Shown here piece by piece: positions 41,984-51,683 of a stretch of 64,000 nucleotides of DNA; within the stretch, counting starts at the first letter, position 1; every line of letters starts with the position of its first letter. The stretch is from an uncultured Bacteroidales bacterium (GTDB lineage: Bacteria > Bacteroidota > Bacteroidia > Bacteroidales > Barnesiellaceae), in NCBI GenBank assembly GCA_949298955.1, contig CASFYQ010000007.1, forward strand, positions 162,537-226,536. Direction: 5' to 3'. The notes beneath the pieces were generated by a model. The model was not told the origin of the DNA and ran no database searches. It saw only the letters and a program-made list of their open reading frames with translations. A program made the position numbers and the translations under genes.

Positions 41984-43267
41984 ATGAAACCGAGATATAT
42001 ACTGCTCGCACTCATTGCCGCCGTGACTCTGTGCAGCCCGTTAGCCTCGTCGGCACAAAACTTTTCAGACGAACCATACGTAACCCGCTCGTTTTCCGAC
42101 CAATTCCGAACTCTGCGCACCGAGGTCGAGGGACGCGACCTCTTCCCTCCCGTCATCGATTTGAACACCCGCGAGCACATCACCATCTCGTTCGACGAGA
42201 TGACCGAAGAAGCTTCATACCTGCAATACAGCCTCATACACTGCAATGCCGACTGGCGGCCCTCCCTCCTGTCGGAACTGGAATATCTCGACGGCTTCAA
42301 TACCAACCCCATCGAAGAGTTCGATTTTTCCATGGCTACTTTCGCCCACTACGTGCACTACCGGCTCACCCTCCCCAACGACGACGTGCAGTTCAAGGTA
42401 TCGGGCAACTACGTGCTGTTGGTCTATCCCGAAAATGAACCCGACAATATCTTGTTGCAAGTGTGCTTCTCGGTCTATGAAAACAATATTCTGGTCGCTC
42501 CCAACGTCACCTCGCGTACCGACATCGATTACAACCGCGAACACCAGCAGGTGAGCGTCACCCTCAACGCCGACAACTACCGCATACAAAACCCCTACAA
42601 CGAGTTGAAGGTGAGCGTCACCCAAAACGGGCGACGCGACCGCGAGGTGATTGTGAATCGCCCGCTGCGGGTACAAGGCAATCAGGTGATATTCGATCAT
42701 GACCGCAGCCTCATCTTCGAGGCGGGCAACGAGTTCCGCCGCTTCGAGATGGTAGCCACCCGCTACGCCGGGCTGGGGGTAGAGAAAATTTACCATTTCG
42801 ACCCCTACTATCATGTGGTGCTGGCCCCGTCGGAACCTCGGGCCGAAACAAGCTATCTCTATGACAAGACGCAAAACGGCCGTTTCGTAATCCGCCAGAG
42901 CGGAGCCAGCGACAGCGACACCGAGGCCGACTATTTCGTGGTGCATTTCACCCTCGACATGCCTCCCATGACCGGCGGGAAGATTTACATCGACGGCGAA
43001 ATGACCAACCATCTCTATACTCCTTACAACGAAATGGTCTACAACCCGCAAACGGGTAAATACGAAAAGACCCTGCTCTTGAAACAGGGGTCCTACAACT
43101 ACCAGTATCTATTTCTCCCCGACGGAGCCAACGCGGCATCGGCCGCTCCCATCGAGGGGAACTACTACGAAACCATAAACGAGTATCTGGTGAAGGTGTA
43201 CCACCGCGCGCAAGGCGAACGATACGACCGGCTCATCGGGATAGGCATGACTTTCTCGGGCCGCTAA
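41984..43267 (+). CDS. DUF5103 (T9SS plug-like) exported protein
   Basis: 427 residues with a signal peptide (MKPRYILLALIAAVTLCSPLASSAQ). The body is beta-rich: HITISFDEMTEEASYLQYSL, HCNADWRPSLLSELEYLDGF and YHFDPYYHVVLAPSEPR, with a C-terminal carbohydrate-binding-like segment (YEKTLLLKQGSYNYQYLFL). This is the DUF5103 family, of which one Flavobacterium member is the Plug protein of the type IX secretion translocon. No other T9SS component is in the window, so the role here is uncertain. It has its own promoter and stops 4 bp from the convergent PepSY-like gene. Confidence 0.82.
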   Translation: MKPRYILLALIAAVTLCSPLASSAQNFSDEPYVTRSFSDQFRTLRTEVEGRDLFPPVIDLNTREHITISFDEMTEEASYLQYSLIHCNADWRPSLLSELEYLDGFNTNPIEEFDFSMATFAHYVHYRLTLPNDDVQFKVSGNYVLLVYPENEPDNILLQVCFSVYENNILVAPNVTSRTDIDYNREHQQVSVTLNADNYRIQNPYNELKVSVTQNGRRDREVIVNRPLRVQGNQVIFDHDRSLIFEAGNEFRRFEMVATRYAGLGVEKIYHFDPYYHVVLAPSEPRAETSYLYDKTQNGRFVIRQSGASDSDTEADYFVVHFTLDMPPMTGGKIYIDGEMTNHLYTPYNEMVYNPQTGKYEKTLLLKQGSYNYQYLFLPDGANAASAAPIEGNYYETINEYLVKVYHRAQGERYDRLIGIGMTFSGR

Positions 43268-43271
43268 ACCT

Positions 43272-43736
43272 TCAATCGGGGCCGGACTTGACAAGTTCGC
43301 CCGATTTCGAGAAACAGAGAGCGACATGGGGTGAAGCCAACGAGAGTTTATACATGTTCATGCACCGCTCCATTCGCTCGATAGCCGAGTGGGGATAGTT
43401 CTGCCTCAAACAGAGTTCTACCGGCCGGGGAAGCAAATCGAGCAACTCGGCCGACAACGGCCGATGCTCCGACCCAATCTCCGCCCGACGGCCGTTCTTG
43501 TCAAACTCCAATTCATATCCTCCCGAGACTTTCACACCATATCGGGCCCACGTGCGCGAATGGACACACTGCAAAACCCTGTCCCCCGGGAAATAGGTTC
43601 TCAGCAACCGCCGAGCCGGCTGTGGAAGCTCCGAAAGTAGAATTTTCTTATCGTGCATTTTCCCTTCGCTCCGGCTTGGCCCTATCCCCAATGCAATCAT
43701 TGAAAATAAAACAATAAGATACAAATAATTTTTCAT
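43272..43736 (-). CDS. Exported PepSY-like (DUF2874-type) protein
   Basis: 154 residues from the ATG at 43736, which opens a signal peptide (MKNYLYLIVLFSMIALGIG); the longer frame from 43808 adds 24 residues upstream of the signal. The domain has the PepSY-like pattern LPQPARRLLRTYFPGDRVL, then YGVKVSGGYELEFDKNGRR, repeated weakly as LPRPVELCLRQNYPHSAI. These small periplasmic proteins are widespread in Bacteroidales and without known function. Confidence 0.78.
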   Translation of the reverse strand: MKNYLYLIVLFSMIALGIGPSRSEGKMHDKKILLSELPQPARRLLRTYFPGDRVLQCVHSRTWARYGVKVSGGYELEFDKNGRRAEIGSEHRPLSAELLDLLPRPVELCLRQNYPHSAIERMERCMNMYKLSLASPHVALCFSKSGELVKSGPD

Positions 43737-43838
43737 ATATTTACCTCGACTTTTAGGTTTCCGGCATATTCTGAAAACAAATCCCTCCGAGCCAATGTTT
43801 ATAGTCATGCCCCGGGAAATGCGTTAAATAAAGTGTAT

Positions 43839-46800
43839 ATGCCGAGACCTGAAAAAAATGAATCCTCCAAGATGAGAAAAGCACTAAAATATATTGCCAT
43901 TACTCTTGCCTCGCTCTTAGTGCTGCTACTGACTTTGCCGATGTGTATCTATATCCCGGCCATTCAGCGATGGGGGAAAAACGAAATATGCCACTATGCA
44001 AACCAGTCGACGGGTATGCAACTCACCATCGGCGAACTTTCGCTGCGATTCCCGTTCAAACTGCAAATCGACGATATACTGCTACTCGCCTCACCGGGCG
44101 ATACCCTGCTGCAAAGCGACAAGGTTCAAGTGGGTATCGCCCCGGCCGCGCTGCTCAAAGGGCAAGTCGAGGTAGGCGAGATAGCGCTGCACGGAACCCT
44201 CTTCCATTTCGCCAGCGCCGACTCTTCCCTCACCCTCTCGGCACGAGTCGAACAGTTCGCCACCCGGGGTGCGCGAATCGACCTGAAAAATTCGCTTGTC
44301 GACCTGCCGTCGAGCCGGCTGCAAGGCGGCGAAATAACCCTCGACATATCAAACGAACAGCCCGATACCGTCGAGTCGGCAAGTGCCCCTCTCGATTGGC
44401 GCATATCGGTAGGAGAACTGGATTTGTCGCAAATCCACTACACCATGCAGATGCGCCCCCTTATCCAGCAGCTCGATGCTTCGATTGCCTCGGCCTCACT
44501 GAGAAAAGGCGACATAGACCTCTACCGCCAGCATATCGAAATGGCCGAGGTAACCCTCGAACGGGGCGACTACCGCTATTACCCGGGCGGCAACAGCGAC
44601 TCCAACACGACAGCACCCGCAGAGTCGCCAGCCGACACCACCGCATCGGCACCGTGGACCGTACAGGTATACCAACTGCGGCTGCACCAAAACAATGCGC
44701 TCTATGCCCTGCCTGCCAAGATTCCTCAAAAGGGACTCGACCCCGATTATCTGTCGCTAAGCGGGATAGAGATTGCCATCGATTCACTCTATAACCGAGG
44801 CAGCGAAATACGGGTACCCATACGGCAGCTCGCCTTTGTCGAACGGTCGGGACTGGCCGTCACCCAAACCCGGGGCCTCTTTGTGATGGACTCGACGGGG
44901 ATAGCGCTGCACGATTTCAACCTGCAAACCGCCTTATCCGAGATTTCGGCACAGGTCCAGGCCGGCAGCGAGATTTTCAACTCTTCGCCCGAGGCTCCTG
45001 TCGAGGCACGGTTGCACGCCCGTATCGCCGTGGGCGACCTCATCGCCCTCTTCCCCCAATACCAAAACTATACCCGAGGGTTGCTCTTGTCGAGCGCTCT
45101 GCAATCGGATATTACCGTGAGCGGCACATTAGGCGACTTGCACCTCGCCCAAGGAGACCTGAATCTGCCCGGCACCTTTACCGCGCGCACCTCGGGGCAC
45201 CTGAAAAATCTGCCCAATGCCAACCGCCTGGCAGGCGACCTGCAATGGGGCGTCAGACTCAGGGAATCGCCTTTTATCGCCCAGTTCATACCCGACTCAT
45301 TACACAACCGCCTGCACCTGCCGCCTACCCGCTTCTCGGGGCAGGCTCGGCTCTCCGGTTCAGTCGTCAAGTCGCGAGCCCGACTGACAACCGGCGACGG
45401 GAGCATCACGCTACGAGCCAGCCTCAACACAAAAAAAGAAAGCTACCGAGGCAACCTGCACATCGACCGATTCCCCCTCTCGGCCTTCCTGCCCCACGAC
45501 TCGCTGGGGATTCTATCGGCTTCGATTCAAGTCGACGGGGAACGGTACAATCCGCTCGACTCGCTGGCCCGGATTACCGCACACCTCGACGTGGATACCG
45601 CCCAATACGGAGGTTATCTCTACTCGGGACTCACCCTCGACGCCCGCCTGAACCGAGGACGAGCCACAGGCAGCATCACTTGTACCGACCCCAACCTGCT
45701 CACCGGCCTCTATCTCTCGGGGTTGATTTCGCCCCGAAAATATATCTTCGCCCTTTCGGGCGATATTCATACCGACCTCGAAGCGCTACGGCTGATGACC
45801 GAGACCTGCCGAATATCGACCTCGCTGGCTCTCTCGGGACAGGCCGTTCCGGACGAAGATTCATATCGGGTCGCCTTACAGCTCGACAAGCTGTCGGCCC
45901 AGTTATCGACCTCACACCTGCAAACCGAATCATTTTTACTGACGGCCCGCATCGACTCGACCCAAATAAACACCTCGATTCAAAACGGCGACCTGGACAT
46001 ACGTTTTCACTCGACCGTGGGGCTCACCCCTTTTCTCGCTCGGCTCGACCAGACGATACCCATTCTCGCCTCGGTACAGGAAAAGAACCGGCTCGACATG
46101 GCAACTCTCCACCAGGCCCTCCCCCCATTTACCTTCAACGCAAAAGCCAAGCGCGACAACCTCGTGCAACAATATCTCAAAGGCATGGGAATGGGGTTCT
46201 CGCAGTTCTGCCTGGATGCCGGCAACGACACCCTGCTCAACGCCACGAGCCGGATAGACCGCCTCTCGACAGGAGGCATCGCCATCGACACCATACAGCT
46301 GTCGCTGTTCGAGCGGCACGAACGTGAAGAGCGCCTATACTATTCACTCCAAATAGGCAATAAACCCGGCAACCTGGATCAACTGGCCTCGGTCGTTCTC
46401 AACGGATTCCTCTCGGGGAATAGCACCAAGCTCTTTTGCGTGCAGAAGAACCGGCAGGGGCAGGAGGGATTCCGCATCGGTTGCCAGGCCGATTTTCTCG
46501 ACTCACTCATACAAGTGTCGTTCTTCCCCAAGAATCCCATCATCGGATTCGAAACGTGGGCTCTGAACCCCGACAATTTCTTTGCCTATCATTACAGCAA
46601 CCATTTCGATGCCAACATCACCCTCACCCACGGCGACCGGCATCTCATCGTTACCACCCTACACGACTCCCCCGGCCATGACCTCGCCCGGCAGGAGCCT
46701 CTGAAAGTCGACATCAGCGGAATGGAGATTGCCCCCTGGCTGGCCCTGTCGCCTTTCTCGCCGCAAATTGCAGGAAGCATCTCGGCCAATCTGCTGGTCG

Positions 46801-48596
46801 ATTTCCCGCAAGGAGGTATCGGCGTAGGGGGTAATTTAGGCATATCGGAATTTTATTACGGCAAACAGCGCGTAGGCGACTATAACCTGAATGTGGATTA
46901 TCGGCTCGACACATTGGGCCGACAGGAAGCCAAAGCGGCTCTACAAGTCGACGAGCAGGAGGTTATGACCCTGTCGGGGATACTCGACAGCCAAAGTTCC
47001 GACCCAATATCGATGCAGCTATCCATCGACCGTTTTCCTTTGGCCACGGTCAACCCCTTCCTCCCCTCCGACATGGCCCGGCTGCAAGGCTATCTCAACG
47101 GCAAGATGCAGGTAAAAGGTAGCACCTCGGCTCCACAACTCGACGGATACCTGCAAATGGAAGAGGCTGTCGCCACCTCTAAATCGATGGGGGCAAGCCT
47201 CAATTTCCCCACAGACTCAATACGCATTGAACAAAATGTGTTGCAGTTTGAGGACTATGCCATTACCGGCGCCAACAAGAACCCGCTGCAAATCGACGGG
47301 AAAATCGATTTCAAAGACTTTGCAAAAATCAATACCGACCTGCACATCTTCGCTTCGGCCTTTCAGCCCGTCAAGGCACCCCGCAGCTCGAAAGCCACGG
47401 TCTACGGGTCGGTCATCGCCGACATGAACATGCGGATAAACGGCCCTCTCGATGCCTTGAAAATCACCGGCAACGTGGGGCTGCTCACCGGGACCGAGGT
47501 CACCTATGTGATGCAAGATTCGCCATTTGCCCTGCAACAACAGGAGAACAACATCGTCACCTTTGTTTCGTTCAACGACAGCACCGAGGTAGCCGAGACC
47601 GACACCTTGCCCAAGAGCAACGTGATGGGCATGGACATTTTGGTCAACATCAACATATCGCCTACCGTCAAGATGGGAGTAAACCTCTCGCCCGACGGGA
47701 AAAACCGCATCGACCTGCAAGGAGGCGGCAACCTCACCTACTCGATGAACACCTTGGGCGACAGCCGATTCACGGGACGTTACAACCTCTCGGGGGGATT
47801 TGTGCGCTACAACCCACCCATCATCGCAGAAAAACTGTTCAGCATACAAGACGGCAGCTTTGTGTCGTGGAACGGTAACATTGCCGATCCCCAAATGTCG
47901 ATTACCGCCGTCGAGACCGTGCGCACCACCATCACCGAAGACGACAAGAACTCCCGACAGGTCAATTTCAACATCAGTATCCTTATCAAGAACTCACTCG
48001 AAAACCTCTCGGTATCGTTCGACCTCGCTGCCCCCGAAGACCTCACCCTGCAAAACCAGCTCACTTCACTCACAGCCGAACAACGAGCCTCGCAAGCCAT
48101 GAGCCTGCTCATCTACAACACCTATACCGGTCCCGGCACCTCGACCTCCCGGGGCGATTTGCTGGGCAATCCGCTCAACTCGTTTCTCGAAAAAGAGCTT
48201 AACCAGTGGGCACAGGGCCTGAAAGGAATAGACCTCTCGTTTGGTATCAACTCCTACACCGATGCTTCGGGCATCAATACCCGCACCGACTATTCCTACC
48301 GGGCGGCCAAGAGCCTCTTCAACAACCGGGTGAAAGTGGTCATCGGGGGTAGTCTCAGTCCCGACGACAACGCCGATGTCAATTTCAAGGAGAACTTTAT
48401 CGACGACATTTCGCTGGAATACTACCTCAACCAGCGCGACAATATGTATATCAAAGTGTTCCGTCACACGGGATACGAGAGTATTCTCGAAGGCGAGATT
48501 ACCCAAACCGGCGTGGGCTTTGTCGTGAAGAAACGGTTGGGCAATCTTCTCGAACTCTTCCGCTCCCGCAAAGCCCGAAAGGAGGCCAACCCATGA
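43839..48596 (+). CDS. tamB: Translocation and assembly module protein TamB
   Basis: About 1585 residues; ATG 43839 is used, with GTG 43833 and ATG 43872 (MRKALKYIAITLASLL) as alternatives. One N-terminal membrane anchor is followed by a long beta-taco repeat body spanning the periplasm and by the DUF490/TamB C-terminal domain (residues about 1130-1585, including ISILIKNSLENLSVSFDLAAPEDL). TamB transports phospholipid to, or assembles proteins in, the outer membrane. The stop overlaps the start of the TamA-like gene by 4 bp, so the two are translationally coupled partners. Confidence 0.93.
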   Translation: MPRPEKNESSKMRKALKYIAITLASLLVLLLTLPMCIYIPAIQRWGKNEICHYANQSTGMQLTIGELSLRFPFKLQIDDILLLASPGDTLLQSDKVQVGIAPAALLKGQVEVGEIALHGTLFHFASADSSLTLSARVEQFATRGARIDLKNSLVDLPSSRLQGGEITLDISNEQPDTVESASAPLDWRISVGELDLSQIHYTMQMRPLIQQLDASIASASLRKGDIDLYRQHIEMAEVTLERGDYRYYPGGNSDSNTTAPAESPADTTASAPWTVQVYQLRLHQNNALYALPAKIPQKGLDPDYLSLSGIEIAIDSLYNRGSEIRVPIRQLAFVERSGLAVTQTRGLFVMDSTGIALHDFNLQTALSEISAQVQAGSEIFNSSPEAPVEARLHARIAVGDLIALFPQYQNYTRGLLLSSALQSDITVSGTLGDLHLAQGDLNLPGTFTARTSGHLKNLPNANRLAGDLQWGVRLRESPFIAQFIPDSLHNRLHLPPTRFSGQARLSGSVVKSRARLTTGDGSITLRASLNTKKESYRGNLHIDRFPLSAFLPHDSLGILSASIQVDGERYNPLDSLARITAHLDVDTAQYGGYLYSGLTLDARLNRGRATGSITCTDPNLLTGLYLSGLISPRKYIFALSGDIHTDLEALRLMTETCRISTSLALSGQAVPDEDSYRVALQLDKLSAQLSTSHLQTESFLLTARIDSTQINTSIQNGDLDIRFHSTVGLTPFLARLDQTIPILASVQEKNRLDMATLHQALPPFTFNAKAKRDNLVQQYLKGMGMGFSQFCLDAGNDTLLNATSRIDRLSTGGIAIDTIQLSLFERHEREERLYYSLQIGNKPGNLDQLASVVLNGFLSGNSTKLFCVQKNRQGQEGFRIGCQADFLDSLIQVSFFPKNPIIGFETWALNPDNFFAYHYSNHFDANITLTHGDRHLIVTTLHDSPGHDLARQEPLKVDISGMEIAPWLALSPFSPQIAGSISANLLVDFPQGGIGVGGNLGISEFYYGKQRVGDYNLNVDYRLDTLGRQEAKAALQVDEQEVMTLSGILDSQSSDPISMQLSIDRFPLATVNPFLPSDMARLQGYLNGKMQVKGSTSAPQLDGYLQMEEAVATSKSMGASLNFPTDSIRIEQNVLQFEDYAITGANKNPLQIDGKIDFKDFAKINTDLHIFASAFQPVKAPRSSKATVYGSVIADMNMRINGPLDALKITGNVGLLTGTEVTYVMQDSPFALQQQENNIVTFVSFNDSTEVAETDTLPKSNVMGMDILVNINISPTVKMGVNLSPDGKNRIDLQGGGNLTYSMNTLGDSRFTGRYNLSGGFVRYNPPIIAEKLFSIQDGSFVSWNGNIADPQMSITAVETVRTTITEDDKNSRQVNFNISILIKNSLENLSVSFDLAAPEDLTLQNQLTSLTAEQRASQAMSLLIYNTYTGPGTSTSRGDLLGNPLNSFLEKELNQWAQGLKGIDLSFGINSYTDASGINTRTDYSYRAAKSLFNNRVKVVIGGSLSPDDNADVNFKENFIDDISLEYYLNQRDNMYIKVFRHTGYESILEGEITQTGVGFVVKKRLGNLLELFRSRKARKEANP

Positions 48597-50908
48597 AAAA
48601 GCCTATTCCGCATCTCTTGGCCGTTCTCTTTTCGACGGCAATTCTCATCGGCTGTTCTACCACCCGGCGGCTCACCGACGACGAGGTTCTCTATACCGGC
48701 GTAAAGAAGATGGAGATTGTACCCGACTCGGGTGTGAAGATTGCCGACGACGTAAAATCGGAGGTCAAGAGCACCCTATCGGTCGCCCCCAACAACCCGC
48801 TCTTCTCGCCCTATGTGCGCACGCCCTTCCCCATCGGGCTATGGGTATGGAACTATATGGAACCCAAACAAGACAAGGGATTGAAACACTGGATTTACGA
48901 AAAGCTGTCCAAAGAACCGGTGCTCATCTCGAGCGTACAACCCGAGTTGCGCATGAGCGTGATTAAAGACATCTTGGAAAACAACGGATATTTCGGGGCC
49001 GACGCCAACTACGAACTCATCTACAACAAACGCAATCCCCGCAAGGCACGCATCTCCTACAAGATAGAAGTGCCTCCGGCCTACACCCTCGACACCATCG
49101 AGTTACCGGCACCCACAACCCCGATAACCCGCTTTATCGACAGTATCAACAGTGCTACCCTGCTGCAACGTGGCGACCGATATTGTCTCGACTCCCTGTC
49201 GGCCGAGCGCGACCGCATCACCACGGCCCTGCGCAACAACGGCTATTTCTATTTCCGCCCCGAGTATATCGAATATCTGGCCGACACCACCTTGGTGCCG
49301 GGCAAAGTGGCCCTGCGCATGACTCTCAAAAAGGGAATCCCCGCACAGGCTCTCAAACCCTACCACGTGGGGCGCGTGACCGTACAGCTCCATCGCGCCA
49401 CCGGCGGCGGTACCCCCGACACCATCAGATACCCCCACATGACAGTCGTCTATTACAAGCCCATGCATCTGAAACCGTGGGTGCTGCCCCGCAATATAGC
49501 CTTCAAACCGGGCTCAATCTACGCAATCGACACTCAAAACGCCACCCAGTCGAACCTGGGACGGCTGGGTATATTCCGCTCGGTGGCCGTCGAGGTGACT
49601 CCGCTCGACTCGCTCTCGCAACAAGACTCTCTCGACGTGACCATACAAGCGACCTTCGACGTCCCGCTCGAAGCAACCATCGAGGCCAATGTGTCGTCCA
49701 AATCAAACAGTTACATAGGCCCGGGACTTATCCTCGGCGTCACCCACAACAACCTGTTCGGAGGCGGTGAAAAACTGTCGGTCAAACTCAACGGCAGCTA
49801 CGAATGGCAGACGGGCGGAGGCTCGCAGCACGGCAAAGCCTCGCTCTTCAACTCCTATGAATTTGGTCTCAACTCGTCGCTCTCCTATCCCCGCATCGTA
49901 CCGGGATTCCTGCCGCAGATGCCCCGCACCCGCCGATACCCGGCCTATACCCGGTTCCAGTTGGGAGCCAACCTCATGAACCGGCCGCACTATTTCCGCA
50001 TGGTATCGTTCAACGGGTCGATGTCCTACGAATACCGCACCTCCCTGCGGGCCAGCCATTCGGTCACCCCGTTCAAGTTGGTCTACACCAAACTGCTCAA
50101 CACCACCGAGTCGTTCGACAAGACGATGGCGGAAAATCCGGCCATCGCCCTCAGTTTCCGCGACCAGTTTATCCCCTCGTCGAGCTATACCTATACCTAC
50201 GACACCTCCTACGGACGCGAGGTCGACAACCGCTTCATCTGGCAACTCACCGGCATGTCGGCCGGTAATATCCTCAGCGGCATCACATCGTTACTGGGAC
50301 AGCACGGCGAGAAACGTATCTTCGGCAGCAGTTTCTCCCAGTTTGTCAAGGGGAGTGCCGAGATGACCTACTACCACCGCTTCCGTCCCAACCACTGGCT
50401 GGTGGGTCGTGTATTCATCGGTGCCGAACACGCTTACGGCAACTCGCAAGAGGTACCATACAGCGAACAGTTCTATATCGGAGGCGCCAATAGCATACGG
50501 GCCTTCACCATACGCTCGCTCGGCCCAGGCAGCTACCTGCCGCCCCAAGACGATACCGACGGCTATTTCGACCAGACCGGTACCTTCAAGCTCGAAGCCA
50601 ACCTCGAATATCGGTTCCCCATCTGGGGCGACCTGCACGGTGCCGCCTTTGTCGATGCCGGTAATATCTGGCTATTGAAGAAAGATCCCAACCGACCCGG
50701 CGGCGAACTCGACAGCCGCACCTTTCTCAACGACATTGCCCTGGGCACGGGCATAGGATTGCGCTACGACATAGGCATGCTGGTGTTGCGCGGCGACCTG
50801 GGTATCGGTATCCATGCACCCTACGACACCGGCCGCAAAGGGTACTACAACATGACCTCGTTCAAGAACAGCCTCGCTTTCCACCTGGCCATCGGCTATC
50901 CGTTCTAA
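48593..50908 (+). CDS. tamL: TamA/BamA-family outer-membrane lipoprotein (TamL)
   Basis: 771 residues. The leader ends in LIGCSTTRRL, so the protein is lipidated, the feature that distinguishes Bacteroidota TamL from proteobacterial TamA. POTRA-like domains occupy about residues 30-380 (LRMSVIKDILENNGYFGADAN; RDRITTALRNNGYFYFRPEY) and the Omp85 barrel the rest, with IGGANSIRAFTIRSLGPGS as the L6-type motif. It ends in aromatic Phe (LAIGYPF). It is the outer-membrane partner of TamB, encoded immediately upstream. Confidence 0.93.
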   Translation: MKKPIPHLLAVLFSTAILIGCSTTRRLTDDEVLYTGVKKMEIVPDSGVKIADDVKSEVKSTLSVAPNNPLFSPYVRTPFPIGLWVWNYMEPKQDKGLKHWIYEKLSKEPVLISSVQPELRMSVIKDILENNGYFGADANYELIYNKRNPRKARISYKIEVPPAYTLDTIELPAPTTPITRFIDSINSATLLQRGDRYCLDSLSAERDRITTALRNNGYFYFRPEYIEYLADTTLVPGKVALRMTLKKGIPAQALKPYHVGRVTVQLHRATGGGTPDTIRYPHMTVVYYKPMHLKPWVLPRNIAFKPGSIYAIDTQNATQSNLGRLGIFRSVAVEVTPLDSLSQQDSLDVTIQATFDVPLEATIEANVSSKSNSYIGPGLILGVTHNNLFGGGEKLSVKLNGSYEWQTGGGSQHGKASLFNSYEFGLNSSLSYPRIVPGFLPQMPRTRRYPAYTRFQLGANLMNRPHYFRMVSFNGSMSYEYRTSLRASHSVTPFKLVYTKLLNTTESFDKTMAENPAIALSFRDQFIPSSSYTYTYDTSYGREVDNRFIWQLTGMSAGNILSGITSLLGQHGEKRIFGSSFSQFVKGSAEMTYYHRFRPNHWLVGRVFIGAEHAYGNSQEVPYSEQFYIGGANSIRAFTIRSLGPGSYLPPQDDTDGYFDQTGTFKLEANLEYRFPIWGDLHGAAFVDAGNIWLLKKDPNRPGGELDSRTFLNDIALGTGIGLRYDIGMLVLRGDLGIGIHAPYDTGRKGYYNMTSFKNSLAFHLAIGYPF

Positions 50909-50923
50909 GGGAAGAGGGGGAAC

Positions 50924-51683
50924 TTAATTCCAATAGTCTAACAGGTTAGTAATTGCCCTACAAAATAATGATGGAGCCTCTATACCCAAAACCAATTTAC
51001 CGTTTTGATTTAACAAAAAGCCTACCTTTATTTCCGAAATCCGCTCTTCTTGGCCTCCATAGAGAACAACAGTCCTAACAATCTTATACAATGGATAATA
51101 ACGATTCAAATAGAGTTCATCGAAAGCAATGCAATCCAAATCGACCAATGCCGAAGCTGCCTTGCAGAAGCGCGACCGCTGGGTCGTATAATTCCGCATA
51201 CCCGTTATGCCCCGTATTTCGGGATTATCATTTCGGGCAATCGTCTCCAACACATGGTAGTTAGGGGCATATTGCCGCTCGTTGTAAAGAGGGGTCCAAA
51301 TACATGCGAGGCTGCGGCAAATCGGCTGTTCCTCCGGGAGTGTAATGGGTATAGATAAACCCCGGCTCGGGGCCGAGTGTATTGAGAAAGGTCATAACCT
51401 GTTCGAGCGGAGTCGCAAATAAACCGGGTGGAACGGCTCGAAGTTCGGGTAACAACCGTTCAAAACCGGGAATGACATTGTTTTCGATATAGGCCTTTTG
51501 CAGGCAATAGGAAAAATACATGAAATCCGCAGTCTCCACCCGATAGCCCAACCGTTTATAATATTTCCCTACGCTGGTTGTTCCGGCGAAAAAATCGAAC
51601 AGACTTTCACCTGCAATGTGTTTGCGGGTGAGTATCTCATCGATGCGAGAGACTACATTTTCCTTATTTCCTATATACCTCAT
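50924..51683 (-). pseudogene. Second D12-class N6-adenine DNA methyltransferase, frameshifted at motif IV
   Basis: The minus strand starts MRYIGNKENVVSRIDEIL, with SAM motif I FDFFAGTTSVGKYYK, typical of D12 methyltransferases. The frame breaks at RMYLDPSLQR and stops. In the next frame the sequence resumes as YNERQYAPNYHVLETIA and runs to 50924. Removing one base of the A3 run at 51286-51288 (plus strand) restores a DPSY catalytic motif and one frame of about 252 codons. The start overlaps the stop of the upstream methyltransferase by 4 bp. As it stands the enzyme should be inactive. Confidence 0.85.
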
